Program-made: the position numbers and the translations under genes
NCBI GenBank assembly: GCA_018713115.1
Contig: DVFS01000041.1
Location: forward strand, 1 to 37,227
Length of the DNA stretch: 37,227 nt
Direction: 5' to 3'
Source: Candidatus Galligastranaerophilus faecipullorum
GTDB taxonomy: Bacteria; Cyanobacteriota; Vampirovibrionia; Gastranaerophilales; Gastranaerophilaceae
Shown: piece by piece, positions 1 to 7,837 of the stretch
Layout: each line of letters begins with the position of its first letter
Position numbering within the stretch: the first letter of the stretch is position 1
Notes under the pieces: model-generated
What the model was told of the DNA's origin: nothing
Databases searched by the model: none
What the model saw: only the letters and a program-made list of their open reading frames with translations

Positions 1-60
1 GCAAATGTCAGACTTGACATTTTGTTCAACTCCCGCGAGGTTTTAGGATGGAAATTTTAA
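1..60. other. tmRNA 3' flank with inverted repeats
   Basis: No gene is visible. Two structures can be read. AAATGTCA (3-10) and TGACATTT (15-22) form a perfect 8-bp inverted repeat around GACT. GTTCAACTCCCGC (24-36) is the exact reverse complement of 72-84, which is the T-arm of the neighbouring tmRNA. Either could serve as a weak terminator for the minus-strand tmRNA, but neither has a proper T-run, so the role is uncertain. Confidence 0.35.
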
Positions 61-458
61 TGGTGGAGACGGCGGGAGTTGAACCCGCGTCCAAAATGAT
101 AACAAGCGCGAATCTACAAGCTTAGAATCTTTTCATCTCGGCTGTAAATCGGAAAGATGTCTTTAACCAAATTAACGGCCAGAGTCTTTTTTATAAGGAA
201 AGACAACCCCTTAAGGCTGAATACTTAAACGACTGCGCCTCAAGCTGCAGGCGTCAAGGCTTGCATAATTGACCCTAAATTGCGGCAAGCTGGCAAGATA
301 GAGTGGCTGTCGCGCAAACTATGCAGCGATTGCTCTGGGAGCAAAGTCAGCTTTTACAACGTTATTAGCGTTTATTTTTTTGATTATTGGTAACGCGCAA
401 TATCCGCGCGGCCTGCATCACGGTTGATAAAGCACCCTGTCAAAACCACAACGTCCCC
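61..458 (-). ncRNA. ssrA: transfer-messenger RNA (tmRNA, SsrA)
   Basis: This RNA rescues ribosomes stalled on mRNAs without a stop codon and adds a degradation tag. On the minus strand it begins GGGGACGTTGTGG and ends in a T-arm, the acceptor strand CGTCTCC and an encoded ACCA. The 5' and 3' ends pair over seven positions, with one G-U. The resume codon and tag reading frame lie at 369-319 and encode ANNVVKADFAPRAIAA followed by TAG. The first residues resemble cyanobacterial tags (ANNIV...), and the Ala-Ala end is the usual protease signal. The length of about 398 nt fits a one-piece tmRNA. The mature 5' end is inferred from pairing with the 3' end. Confidence 0.96.
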
Positions 459-488
459 GTATTAAAATTTCAAAGTTCCGTATATATG

Positions 489-516
489 ATTATACCACTG
501 TTTTAAGCAATTTCAA
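489..516 (-). promoter_or_regulatory. ssrA promoter
   Basis: On the minus strand TTGAAA (516-511) is followed after 16 nt by a perfect TATAAT (494-489). Transcription would start near 482, leaving a leader of about 24 nt before the mature tmRNA 5' end, to be removed by RNase P. Confidence 0.75.
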
Positions 517-524
517 GATGCCTG

Positions 525-1454
525 TTAATACGCAATTAATACTAAATCAGCCATTGGCAGCACAGCTTCACTTCTTCTTATCATAAATTTATACCCGGGA
601 TTCAGTTCTTTTAATTTTGCTTTTAAATCAAAAAAATCTTCGGGGGTATGATAAATCGCCGCGGCGATTACGGGTTTATCTCTTTTAATAATGTTTTCTC
701 CGCCTTTTATAATCAAACTTTCAAAACCTTCGGTGTCAAGTTTTATAAGCCCTATAGGACCTGACTCCCGGTAAAAATTATCAAGAGTTGTTATTTGAGC
801 CATTTCCGTATCGTTAAATTTTATTTCGATTGTTTCTTCTTTTATACCCAGACCCTTTTTAACAGGTACTATTTTCCCGTTGCAATTATCCTTTTCAAGA
901 AATGTTTTTATAACATTATAATTTATGCTGAGCGGTTCAAAAGCATTAATTGTACTATCCGGAAAAAAGTGGTGAAACATAAGCGCCGTATCACCGTTTA
1001 GCGCGCCGCCGTCCGCTATTATTTTCCCGTTGATATTTTTAAGTACTTCATCCGGCAGGTCTTTTAAGCCGTACATATTTGAATAAAAATAAGGATTTAT
1101 TTGAAGAATTTCCTCAAAAGGCTGTTTAAATGTCTTTTTAAATTTTTCACATTCTTTGTTTAATTTGTTGTCGTATTTTGTCCACATATTTCCTAAATAG
1201 ATTTTACCGATACTGGGAAACAATTTCATAAAATGATTAATATATTCCTGCGAAATTTCATCCAGACCTTCTTTTAAATTTGAAATTTTGCTTTGCATAT
1301 CGTTTTCTTTAAAATATTTTGCAAAGACGTCTTTCCAATAGAAACTGAGGTTCAGCTTCATCCATTTTAATTTATGTGATATTTTGAGAAAATAAATCCT
1401 CGGGATTTTATATCCGTTTTTTTCTATTAATTCAATACCAAAAAGTTTATTCAT
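525..1454 (-). CDS. FkbM-family SAM-dependent methyltransferase
   Basis: Probable O-methyltransferase of the FkbM family; substrate unknown (family members act on sugars, lipids and secondary metabolites). The C-terminal half is a Rossmann methyltransferase. The glycine-rich SAM motif DGGALNGDTA lies near residues 150-159 (counted from the ATG at 1460), an acidic strand end NAFEP near 172-176, and the FkbM hallmark KLDTEGFE near 240-247. The N-terminal 140 residues are less characteristic and rich in Lys and aromatics. Two in-frame ATGs exist at 1460 and 1454. The AGGA overlapping the upstream stop codon lies only 2 nt from the first and 8 nt from the second, so I prefer 1454. It follows pheA by about 10 nt and is probably co-transcribed, without an obvious functional link. 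Confidence 0.85.
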   Translation of the reverse strand: MNKLFGIELIEKNGYKIPRIYFLKISHKLKWMKLNLSFYWKDVFAKYFKENDMQSKISNLKEGLDEISQEYINHFMKLFPSIGKIYLGNMWTKYDNKLNKECEKFKKTFKQPFEEILQINPYFYSNMYGLKDLPDEVLKNINGKIIADGGALNGDTALMFHHFFPDSTINAFEPLSINYNVIKTFLEKDNCNGKIVPVKKGLGIKEETIEIKFNDTEMAQITTLDNFYRESGPIGLIKLDTEGFESLIIKGGENIIKRDKPVIAAAIYHTPEDFFDLKAKLKELNPGYKFMIRRSEAVLPMADLVLIAY

Positions 1455-1465
1455 ATTCATTGTCC

Positions 1466-2299
1466 TTACATAATCGGATAACTGCCTAAAATCCTGTAAT
1501 ACTGTGTAACTGTAGAAAGTTCGTTTAGCGTTTCGTCAAGTTTGTTTATGTCTTTGTCCAGGTCGACAAAAAAGTTGTATTCCCCGAGCACTTTTTTGGA
1601 CGGGCGGGATTCTATGTAGATTAAGTTTATATTGTGTTTTTTAAAAACTTCAAGGGCGCAGGCGAGGGCGCCGGGTTTTTGAAGGGTTGAAAAGACAAGC
1701 GAAGTGCGGGTTTTGTTTTCTATTTTAAAATCGTTTATTGATGTCAGTATAAAGCGGGTTTGATTATCTTTGTTGTCGTTTATATTTTTTTCAATAACAG
1801 GAATACCGTACATTTTGGCGCAAAGTTCATTTCCTATGCTTGCAAAACCCCTGCCGCGCTCTCTTAATGACGCAGTTGCTGCTGCCGTTGAGGAGGCGCC
1901 TTCAAGAATGATGTCCTTGCCGAAATTTGCGCTTATATATTTCTGGCATTGTGAAAGCGGCTGCGGATGGGAAATTATATGCGTTATTTCTTCTTTTTTG
2001 GAAAAAGAAATAAGGCAGTTTTCGATGTTTATTTGCGTCTGTGCCTGAATTTTTATATCGTTTTCAGCGCTAAAAAGCCCGTCCAGCGTTGCTCTTACAA
2101 TACCTTCAATCGAGTTTTCGATAGGCAGGATGGCTGCAAGCGAGGAGTCGGCGTCAATTGTTTCAATAATTTTTGTAATGGTTGAAACAGGCTCAAATTC
2201 TTGTTTTAAGCCTAATTTTTCCCTGAATTTTTCAGCTGCAAATTCGCTGTATGTTCCTTTAGGACCTAAGAAAAGTATTTTTTTGATAGAATTATTCAT
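1466..2299 (-). CDS. pheA: prephenate dehydratase (PheA, dehydratase-ACT type)
   Basis: Converts prephenate to phenylpyruvate in phenylalanine synthesis (cytosol). The catalytic periplasmic-binding-like domain covers residues 6-185, starting with FLGPKGTYSE. It contains the conserved active-site Thr-Arg-Phe at 181-183 (here NQTRF). The C-terminal ACT domain (about 198-275) has the GALACAL stretch and the ESRPSK motif (230-235), which form the Phe-binding site in this family, so feedback inhibition by phenylalanine is expected. It lacks a fused chorismate mutase, and 277 aa is normal for the monofunctional enzyme. No Shine-Dalgarno sequence precedes the ATG; the upstream AT-rich stretch TAAAAT sits 8 nt before it, so the mRNA may be leaderless. 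It diverges from the mutase gene with only about 29 bp between starts. Confidence 0.95.
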   Translation of the reverse strand: MNNSIKKILFLGPKGTYSEFAAEKFREKLGLKQEFEPVSTITKIIETIDADSSLAAILPIENSIEGIVRATLDGLFSAENDIKIQAQTQINIENCLISFSKKEEITHIISHPQPLSQCQKYISANFGKDIILEGASSTAAATASLRERGRGFASIGNELCAKMYGIPVIEKNINDNKDNQTRFILTSINDFKIENKTRTSLVFSTLQKPGALACALEVFKKHNINLIYIESRPSKKVLGEYNFFVDLDKDINKLDETLNELSTVTQYYRILGSYPIM

Positions 2300-2328
2300 A
2301 TAAATATTTTATTATGATTGGAATTAAT

Positions 2329-3717
2329 ATGGCAACAAAAAAAATAGAATTCGGCACGGACGGTTTTAGAGGCATTATAGCCCGTGATTTTACGTTTGAA
2401 AATGTGCAGAAAATTTCACATGGGATAATTAAATATTTAAGGGACAATCTGCCTGACAGAAAGTCGATTCTTATAGGTTATGACCCGAGGTTTATGGCAG
2501 ATGAGTTTGCGCGTTTCTGTGCGGATATCTTTGTAGCTGCGGGGTATGATGCCATGCTCTCAAACTGTGTCTGTCCGACACCTGTTCTGGCTTATGCCGC
2601 AACGGTTGCCAAAAACTCTGCCGGAGCTGTTATGTTCACTGCTTCGCATAATCCGAAGAATTATCTCGGGATGAAGTTTATTCCTAACTACGGAGGGCCC
2701 GCGACAAAACAGATAACCGATATTATTGTTAAAAACATAGAGGAAGGATACACAGCGCCTTTTTGCGGGGGCGGAAAAATAATAAATTCGGATTTTCGCG
2801 AAGTTTATTTCTCACACCTTGAAAGCCTTATAGACTTTAATGCAATAAAGAAAGCAAATATAAAATTTATTTACGACGGTCTTTTTAGTGCTTCTATAGG
2901 TACATTTGACGAGATTTTAAACAGGCACGGGATAAATTACGAAATCGTAAATAATCACTACGACCCTAATTTCGGCGGTTTTTTGCCCGAGCCTAAAGAG
3001 AAGTTTATGCACCATAAGAAAAACGGTTTTTTAACTTTTGCAAATGACGGGGATGCTGACCGCTACGGCGTGATTGATGAAAACGGGCAGTGGGTTTCGC
3101 CCAATGAAATTCTTGCGATTTTACTTAAATACCTTGTCGAGAACAAAAATGCGCAGGGCAAAATGATTAAAACCGTAGGTGTAAGCGCGCTTGTGGATGT
3201 TGTTTCGCAGAAATTAAACATTGAAACCGAAACTACACCCGTAGGTTTTAAATGGCTGAGCGAAAAAATGCGCGAATGTCCCGCAATCCTTGCGGGAGAG
3301 GACTCGGGCGGACTTTCGACAGGCAGCCACATTCCTGAAAAAGACGGTATTTATGCCAATCTTTTAATTTTAGAAATGATTTCAACTCTGCAAAAACCAC
3401 TATGCGCGTTGAGAAGTGAGCTTTTAGAGTTTGCGGGTGTTAATTTTTACTGTGACAGGGTGGATGTAAAACTGGAAGATAAAGAGCAAATGTGCAGTCT
3501 GCAGCAAAAGTTTCTGCAGATGTTTGATATTGCGGGCATGCAGATTTATGATGTTTTAAAAATCGACGGGGCAAAGTTTTATCTGGGCGAAGAAAAATTA
3601 AGCTGGGTCTTAATGCGTCCCTCGGGCACAGAGCCGCTTTTAAGATTTTACATAGAATCAGACAGCATAGAAACACTTGATAAGATAAAAGAATTTATAC
3701 ACTCTCATACGTCTTAA
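2329..3717 (+). CDS. phosphohexomutase (phosphoglucosamine/phosphoglucomutase/phosphomannomutase family)
   Basis: Alpha-D-phosphohexomutase that moves phosphate between C1 and C6 of a sugar phosphate, feeding cell-wall or glycan precursor synthesis. The family motifs come in order: FGTDGFRG at the N-terminus, the phosphoserine loop TASHNP (near residues 104-109), the metal loop DGDADR (near 240-245), the sugar-binding GEDSGG, and the phosphate-binding RPSGTEP close to the C-terminus. The substrate cannot be fixed from sequence; GlmM, PgcA and ManB remain possible. I chose the ATG at 2329 because a GGA lies 6 nt upstream and homologues start just before FGTDG; an in-frame ATG at 2314 has no ribosome site. 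The 3' end overlaps convergent rnhC by 23 nt. Confidence 0.88.
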   Translation: MATKKIEFGTDGFRGIIARDFTFENVQKISHGIIKYLRDNLPDRKSILIGYDPRFMADEFARFCADIFVAAGYDAMLSNCVCPTPVLAYAATVAKNSAGAVMFTASHNPKNYLGMKFIPNYGGPATKQITDIIVKNIEEGYTAPFCGGGKIINSDFREVYFSHLESLIDFNAIKKANIKFIYDGLFSASIGTFDEILNRHGINYEIVNNHYDPNFGGFLPEPKEKFMHHKKNGFLTFANDGDADRYGVIDENGQWVSPNEILAILLKYLVENKNAQGKMIKTVGVSALVDVVSQKLNIETETTPVGFKWLSEKMRECPAILAGEDSGGLSTGSHIPEKDGIYANLLILEMISTLQKPLCALRSELLEFAGVNFYCDRVDVKLEDKEQMCSLQQKFLQMFDIAGMQIYDVLKIDGAKFYLGEEKLSWVLMRPSGTEPLLRFYIESDSIETLDKIKEFIHSHTS

Positions 3718-4561
3718 AGTGTATTTTGGCAACATTTTTAAGCTCTTCCCTGCCGTAGCGCTCACTGAATTTTTTTGCCTGATTCAGGACTATATCCGAA
3801 GCGCCTTTGGGGAGATTTATTTCATATTGTGATGAAATAAAAGAAATTCTCTTTACAAATTCCGCGCGTGCAAGCACGGACGCCGCCGCAACCGCCGTGT
3901 CGGCTTCGGCCTTTGTCTGCTGGATTAGTTTTATTGTTTTGCCTTTTTCTTTAAGCGCGGACAAAATCACGTTTTCGCTTGAGGCAAATTTGTCTGATAT
4001 CGCAACTTTTGCATCCGTTTTTTTTAGCAGATTTTCCAGAACACTTGAATGCCCCCAGGCAAGAAGTTTGTTGAGGTTTCTAAAACTTGAGTAAAGTTCG
4101 TTATATTTTTTCGGGTTTATTGTAATAACGTCAAAAACCGCAATGTTTTTGATTTCCGCTTCAAGCTCGAGAATTTTTTTATCGGTAAGTTTTTTAGAGT
4201 CGCAAACACCGAGTTTTTGCAGTTTTTTAGCGCCGGCTTCGTCAAGATATGCACCGGCTATTACAAGCGGGCCGAAAAAATCTCCCTTGCCCGATTCGTC
4301 AATTCCTATGTGGGGATAGGGCACATCAAGCAGGCAGTCTTGTTTTTTTGATGGCATGGAAAAATATTTTTCAAGGATTTTATCCGTATTTTTCCCCTGA
4401 ATTACAAACTTTCCGCTCTTATAAAAAGATGCCGTATACCCATCTCCGCGTGCCTGAAAAATCATATATTGCGCAGTGCTGAAAGAGGCGCCTTCCTTTT
4501 GAAAAATCTCTTTATATCCGGGCACATCGGCAATGTCAAATTTTGAAGAATAAGTGTTCAT
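3695..4561 (-). CDS. rnhC: ribonuclease HIII
   Basis: Cleaves the RNA strand of RNA-DNA hybrids in the cytosol. The first 70 or so residues match the TBP-like substrate-binding domain that separates RNase HIII from HII. The catalytic domain starts at GIDESGKGDFFGPL with Asp88 and Glu89, the HIII-type GKGDFFGP signature, and the next acidic residue in CDSKKL (Asp121). A further conserved Asp lies in KAEADTAVAAAS. The length of 288 aa is typical. A perfect TATAAT (4573-4568, minus strand) ends 6 nt before the ATG and no Shine-Dalgarno is present, so the transcript is probably leaderless. The gene overlaps the convergent phosphohexomutase at its 3' end. Confidence 0.93.
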   Translation of the reverse strand: MNTYSSKFDIADVPGYKEIFQKEGASFSTAQYMIFQARGDGYTASFYKSGKFVIQGKNTDKILEKYFSMPSKKQDCLLDVPYPHIGIDESGKGDFFGPLVIAGAYLDEAGAKKLQKLGVCDSKKLTDKKILELEAEIKNIAVFDVITINPKKYNELYSSFRNLNKLLAWGHSSVLENLLKKTDAKVAISDKFASSENVILSALKEKGKTIKLIQQTKAEADTAVAAASVLARAEFVKRISFISSQYEINLPKGASDIVLNQAKKFSERYGREELKNVAKIHFKTYESV

Positions 4562-4582
4562 TTTTAAATTATATCAAAAATC

Positions 4583-4611
4583 TTGAATTATGTTTTTGTT
4601 TGAAATATATT
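4583..4611 (+). promoter_or_regulatory. tRNA-His promoter
   Basis: TTGAAT (4583-4588), a 17-nt spacer, then TATATT (4606-4611). The tRNA 5' end is only 9 nt further on, so the transcript would have almost no leader. The overlapping minus-strand TATAAT at 4568-4573 serves rnhC. Confidence 0.6.
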
Positions 4612-4620
4612 AAGCTATAT

Positions 4621-4697
4621 GGCGGGTGTCGCCAAGTGGTTAAGGCCTCGGATTGTGGTTCCGATATTCGTGGGTTCGAACCCCATCACCCGCCCCA
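4621..4697 (+). tRNA. tRNA-His (GTG)
   Basis: Complete cloverleaf with anticodon GTG in the loop TTGTGGT. The extra 5' G (position -1, base 4621) pairs with discriminator C73, the identity element of tRNA-His. CCA is encoded (4695-4697). The last nine bases are part of the 13-bp core repeat of the adjacent integrative element, so integration leaves the tRNA intact. Confidence 0.97.
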
Positions 4698-6355
4698 TTT
4701 ACAAAAAGAGTCTCATTAGTAGGCTCTTTTTCAGTTATAGAGAGCTTTTTCAGGGTTGTAACTTTATTTTTCAACGAAATTTCTATATTTTTCGCCAGAT
4801 AGTCTAAAACCGTTTTACTGCTTACCTTTGGCAGGGTTGTAACTTTTTTAGAACATAAATTTTCATTATCCTTAAGTATTCTTAACGCTTGGAAAATCGG
4901 TTTTAATTTGACAGTTAATTCTTCCGTTTCCGTATCATAAGTGACTTTATCACATACCATGCGTAGTAATCTTTGCTTATTTTCAATACTGGCGTTTTTG
5001 TAGGTATCTTCTATGTTTGACAGGAATTTCATGAGTGTATCAATGTTACTATAAACAGTTTTATTTACTTTAGCAACGGTTTTGTTATCCTCTAATAACC
5101 TTGTCTTTTCGTCCTCCCATTCTCGCATTTGGCGGTCAAAATCCTCGTTGCTTAACGGTGAGTTTCCTAGTAATCGCTCTTCGTTGGATTTCTTGATAAG
5201 TGTGTTAAGCTCTGTCAAACGCTTAGTATTAGACATATACACTTGGTTTTCTGTTGAATATATCTCATCTAATGCCTTTATAAGCTGCGGTTTTATCATC
5301 TCTACAACTTTTTTAGGTATATGGATTTCAGCAAAGATATTATTAAAAGTGTCGTCTAAAGTTTCTTGCTTTATACCTTTAATATAAGTGTGTACTTGTT
5401 TCTTATTATGACATTTATAGTATATGTAATCACCGCTATTATGTTCGCCCTTTGAATGATAACCGGTAAGAAAACAACCACATTTACATCTTATCAGCTT
5501 TGAATAAGTTTTATCGGTATGGGTAGCGTATGGTTGTCCGTCGTTTCTTCTCAAGGCTTCCACCTTTCTAAATAAAGATTGTGAAATTATCGGTTCGTGT
5601 TTTCCTTGGATTATTCTGTCCGTGCCGTCCTCATTTTTACCGTACTTTATTTTGCCTGTATAAACAATATTTTTTAGTATATGTTCGATTTTTCTAACCG
5701 GATAAGGCTTACCATTTTTATCACGGAAGCCGTCCTTGTAAACCTCTAATGATACAGACTTCATGGTATGTTGACCGCTTCCGTATAGTGAAAATATTTT
5801 CATTATATGTGGAGCTTTAGTTTCGTCTTTAACTATTATTCCATGTCCATCAGCTCTTTTGTTTAAATAGCCAATTGGTGCTTTACCCATTAAATAACCC
5901 TGTCCAGCCCTGTGTTCCATGGTAGCCTTAGTACGTTTTTTTGTATTAAGCGACTCGTCGCTGGCTATTCCCATTAAACAGCCCAGCAAAGTTTGATTTT
6001 CAGATGTTAGGTCATTAACAGGGTCTGTAACAGAAAAAAGTTTCATATCTAGGTCTTTAATATTCTTGTATGTGTATGCGTAAAAGTCCGTTATATTTCG
6101 GCTTATTCGGTCAGCTTTCCAAACTATCACGCATGAAATCCTATTCTTTCTTATGTATTTATTTAGCGCTTGCAGACTCTTTAAATTTTTGTAGTCAGAG
6201 CCAGACTTACCCCTGTCCTCAAAAAATTCGACTATTTCGCAATCATGACTATTTGCCCATTCGATACACTTTTCTTTCTGCATGTCCAAGCTATAGCCAT
6301 TGACGGCTTGTTCTTCTGTCGATACTCTACCGTAATAAACTGCTTTTTTAACCAT
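4640..6355 (-). CDS. large serine recombinase (integrase) of the element
   Basis: Site-specific integrase of the large serine recombinase family, which cuts and exchanges att sites through a phosphoserine link. Resolvase-type catalytic domain at residues 3-150, with nucleophile Ser12 in YGRVSTEEQ and Arg10. Recombinase domain about 155-265 (GKAPIGYLNK onward). Zinc ribbon about 288-318 with Cys290, Cys292 and Cys315. Coiled coil about 370-430. In this integrated state the frame runs through the attachment core, and its last 15 residues are antisense tRNA-His (DGVRTHEYRNHNPRP), an artificial tail. Across the core at the other end (11742-11653) an in-frame alternative of 28 residues ends LEKLPVEEMLCYA; the excised circle would encode a 584-residue protein. 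The start codon overlaps the upstream 46-codon gene by 8 nt. The chimeric end may lower or change activity after integration. Confidence 0.93.
   Translation of the reverse strand: MVKKAVYYGRVSTEEQAVNGYSLDMQKEKCIEWANSHDCEIVEFFEDRGKSGSDYKNLKSLQALNKYIRKNRISCVIVWKADRISRNITDFYAYTYKNIKDLDMKLFSVTDPVNDLTSENQTLLGCLMGIASDESLNTKKRTKATMEHRAGQGYLMGKAPIGYLNKRADGHGIIVKDETKAPHIMKIFSLYGSGQHTMKSVSLEVYKDGFRDKNGKPYPVRKIEHILKNIVYTGKIKYGKNEDGTDRIIQGKHEPIISQSLFRKVEALRRNDGQPYATHTDKTYSKLIRCKCGCFLTGYHSKGEHNSGDYIYYKCHNKKQVHTYIKGIKQETLDDTFNNIFAEIHIPKKVVEMIKPQLIKALDEIYSTENQVYMSNTKRLTELNTLIKKSNEERLLGNSPLSNEDFDRQMREWEDEKTRLLEDNKTVAKVNKTVYSNIDTLMKFLSNIEDTYKNASIENKQRLLRMVCDKVTYDTETEELTVKLKPIFQALRILKDNENLCSKKVTTLPKVSSKTVLDYLAKNIEISLKNKVTTLKKLSITEKEPTNETLFVNGAGDGVRTHEYRNHNPRP
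4689..4701 (+). repeat. attL core
   Basis: CCCGCCCCATTTA, covering the last nine bases of tRNA-His plus TTTA. It is identical to 11741-11753 in the same orientation. The flank to its left is tRNA (chromosome), and the flank to its right belongs to the element. Confidence 0.8.
4703..4731. terminator. bidirectional hairpin terminator inside the recombinase 3' end
   Basis: AAAAAGAGTCT (4703-4713) pairs with AGGCTCTTTTT (4721-4731) around a 7-nt loop, with one G-T pair. On the plus strand it ends in T5 directly behind tRNA-His and now acts as that gene's terminator. On the minus strand the same hairpin also ends in T5 but lies within the recombinase codons just before the attachment core, so part of the recombinase transcripts could end before the stop codon. 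Confidence 0.7.
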
Positions 6356-6488
6356 TCAGCCCCTCGCTTTCCGCACAAAATAATTCTACAACAAAATCGA
6401 CTAATTCATTTTCGTCCATTTCTTCTACACTAGGGGTATAGTCCTCAATACTTACCTTAAGCCCCTTAAAATCAAATGACCCTGACAT
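6348..6488 (-). CDS. small acidic protein upstream of the recombinase
   Basis: A 46-codon frame whose stop codon overlaps the recombinase start, so the two are probably translationally coupled. The product is strongly acidic (MSGSFDFKGLKVSIEDY followed by a Glu/Asp-rich helix) with no recognisable family. Its position suggests a regulator or partner of the recombinase, such as a directionality factor, but this is only inference. A weak GGA lies about 9 nt upstream of the ATG. Confidence 0.55.
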   Translation of the reverse strand: MSGSFDFKGLKVSIEDYTPSVEEMDENELVDFVVELFCAESEGLNG

Positions 6489-6669
6489 TTACTAAGTCCA
6501 TTCCAGCAGACAGCAAAATTAAACCCACTTGGGTTATTTACTTCTGCTACTGAACTAGACTTAGCCTATAATAGGTCTTACTTGGGCTACTCCCTAAGCC
6601 GTTATCCGTTTTTTATCCCTAAAAGTATAAGTATTATTAACGGCATACGTTCACTATATGTACAAGTTA
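6489..6669 (-). promoter_or_regulatory. long structured leader of the recombinase operon
   Basis: About 175 nt lie between the expected transcription start (near 6663) and the first gene. The leader contains the self-complementary CCTATTATAGG, a small hairpin AACCC-AAGT-GGGTT followed by TAATTTT, and two related segments containing ACTTGGGYTA on the plus strand. These could be an attenuator or recombinase/repressor binding sites. No coding frame with a good start is visible here. Confidence 0.35.
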
Positions 6670-6698
6670 ATTATACCATAAATTGCGGTTTTTCTCAA
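6670..6698 (-). promoter_or_regulatory. promoter of the recombinase operon
   Basis: On the minus strand TTGAGA (6698-6693), 17-nt spacer, perfect TATAAT (6675-6670). It overlaps the last codons of the NERD-domain gene, so the recombinase operon has its own start inside a run of same-strand genes. Confidence 0.7.
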
Positions 6699-7411
6699 CT
6701 GTTTTGCTTCTCAATAATATGTTGCCATTTAATCTGGTCACTTACTTGTGAATACGGTAATAGTTTTCTATATGTTTCATCGATTAAATCTTGAGATATT
6801 GTACTCTTAATAGTTTCAGCAGTTAATCTTATCTTTAAATCCTTTGCAAGCTGGCTATAATATGTTACTAGTATGTTATCACTCTTAACTGTTACCTTCT
6901 TTAATGTGCATTTATCGGAAAATGCAATTACTGAATATATAGGTATTCTGTCATCAATTAATTTTCTTATGCTTCTAATATGAGTAGCGTTCTGCATAAT
7001 CGGATTGTAAAAATGTTCCTTATGACTTTTTCCATAACCGACAGGCAAGGTTTGAGTCCACATTTTTTGACGCTCATGACCAAATATCCAGCCACTATAA
7101 TTTTTACTTTCAATGACAAATAGACCTTTAGAGTGGAACATTATAATATCGACTTCGGTTGTTTTCCCGTTTTCTAGTGGTATATATAGATTAAACAAGA
7201 ACTTACAACCAATCGACTCAAATGGTTGTAAATATTGATATAAACTATATTCCCCATACTTACCACTGTCAGCAAATACAGACCAGTAAGAATTTTGTGT
7301 CGTTCTATAATAATGACTATTTTTATACTCAGTATATTGTAATACAAACCGAATTATAGGTATAATTATAAGAATAGCTACTATTACACTAACTAGAATG
7401 ATATCTTCCAT
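6695..7411 (-). CDS. membrane-anchored NERD-domain protein
   Basis: One N-terminal transmembrane segment (residues 4-24, Ile/Val-rich), then a soluble domain of about 200 residues that reads as a NERD (nuclease-related) domain. Visible motifs are GEYSLYQYL, TEVDIIMFHSKGLFVIESKNYSG (with the DII...ESK pattern of restriction-like nucleases), and a later strand IYSVIAFSD. NERD proteins are predicted nucleases or DNA-binding proteins common on plasmids and other mobile elements; experimental roles are poorly known. It is the last gene of a three-gene operon with two envelope proteins (2-nt gap to the previous gene). A role in protecting or maintaining the element is possible but unproven. Confidence 0.75.
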   Translation of the reverse strand: MEDIILVSVIVAILIIIPIIRFVLQYTEYKNSHYYRTTQNSYWSVFADSGKYGEYSLYQYLQPFESIGCKFLFNLYIPLENGKTTEVDIIMFHSKGLFVIESKNYSGWIFGHERQKMWTQTLPVGYGKSHKEHFYNPIMQNATHIRSIRKLIDDRIPIYSVIAFSDKCTLKKVTVKSDNILVTYYSQLAKDLKIRLTAETIKSTISQDLIDETYRKLLPYSQVSDQIKWQHIIEKQNS

Positions 7412-7413
7412 AA

Positions 7414-7815
7414 TTACTTTATAGTTACAGCTGGAACAGTTTTAATACCCATTTTTGCTTCATATTGATAAGTTCCAATTTGCTTAGCACACTTTCCTTT
7501 AGGAATATTAATTTTAAGGTCATCATAATAATTGCTATTCTTTTCATCACCTAATAGCAAAACGAGTATTTCATTTGGGTCATATAAAGAATTTGGTTGA
7601 GTTTTAGCTATAGACAGAGCCATGTTCGGCTCTAAAGTTTGCATAACTTCTAATTGTTTAGCGTTTATGCACTTTCCCTCTTCTTCAAATAATGTTAAGC
7701 CTGGATAGTTGCCATTGTTAGATGAATTCATTGAAATACCTATTACAACCATAATGACAAACATTGTTACCATGCCTGCGATAAATATTAATAAACTCTT
7801 TAAAATATTCTTCAT
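7414..7815 (-). CDS. single-pass membrane protein, unknown
   Basis: A hydrophobic N-terminal helix (KNILKSLLIFIAGMVTMFV and on to about residue 30) is followed by a polar domain of about 100 residues with two cysteines, presumably outside the membrane. I recognise no family. I chose the ATG at 7815 because the GGTAGGTG stretch lies 6 nt upstream; a GTG at 7824 is in frame but would sit on top of that site. It lies between a secreted protein gene (22 nt away, or 13 nt from the GTG) and the NERD gene, so it is likely part of the same operon. Confidence 0.65.
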   Translation of the reverse strand: MKNILKSLLIFIAGMVTMFVIMVVIGISMNSSNNGNYPGLTLFEEEGKCINAKQLEVMQTLEPNMALSIAKTQPNSLYDPNEILVLLLGDEKNSNYYDDLKINIPKGKCAKQIGTYQYEAKMGIKTVPAVTIK

Positions 7816-7837
7816 ATAATGCACCTACCTATAAATA

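Noticed and set aside
4640..4684. The peptide DGVRTHEYRNHNPRP as a conserved protein domain
   Set aside because: It is a translation of antisense tRNA-His, a known source of spurious conserved C-termini.
4619..4807. Plus-strand reading frame starting over tRNA-His
   Set aside because: It consists of translated tRNA plus antisense of the recombinase end; no ribosome site and no family.
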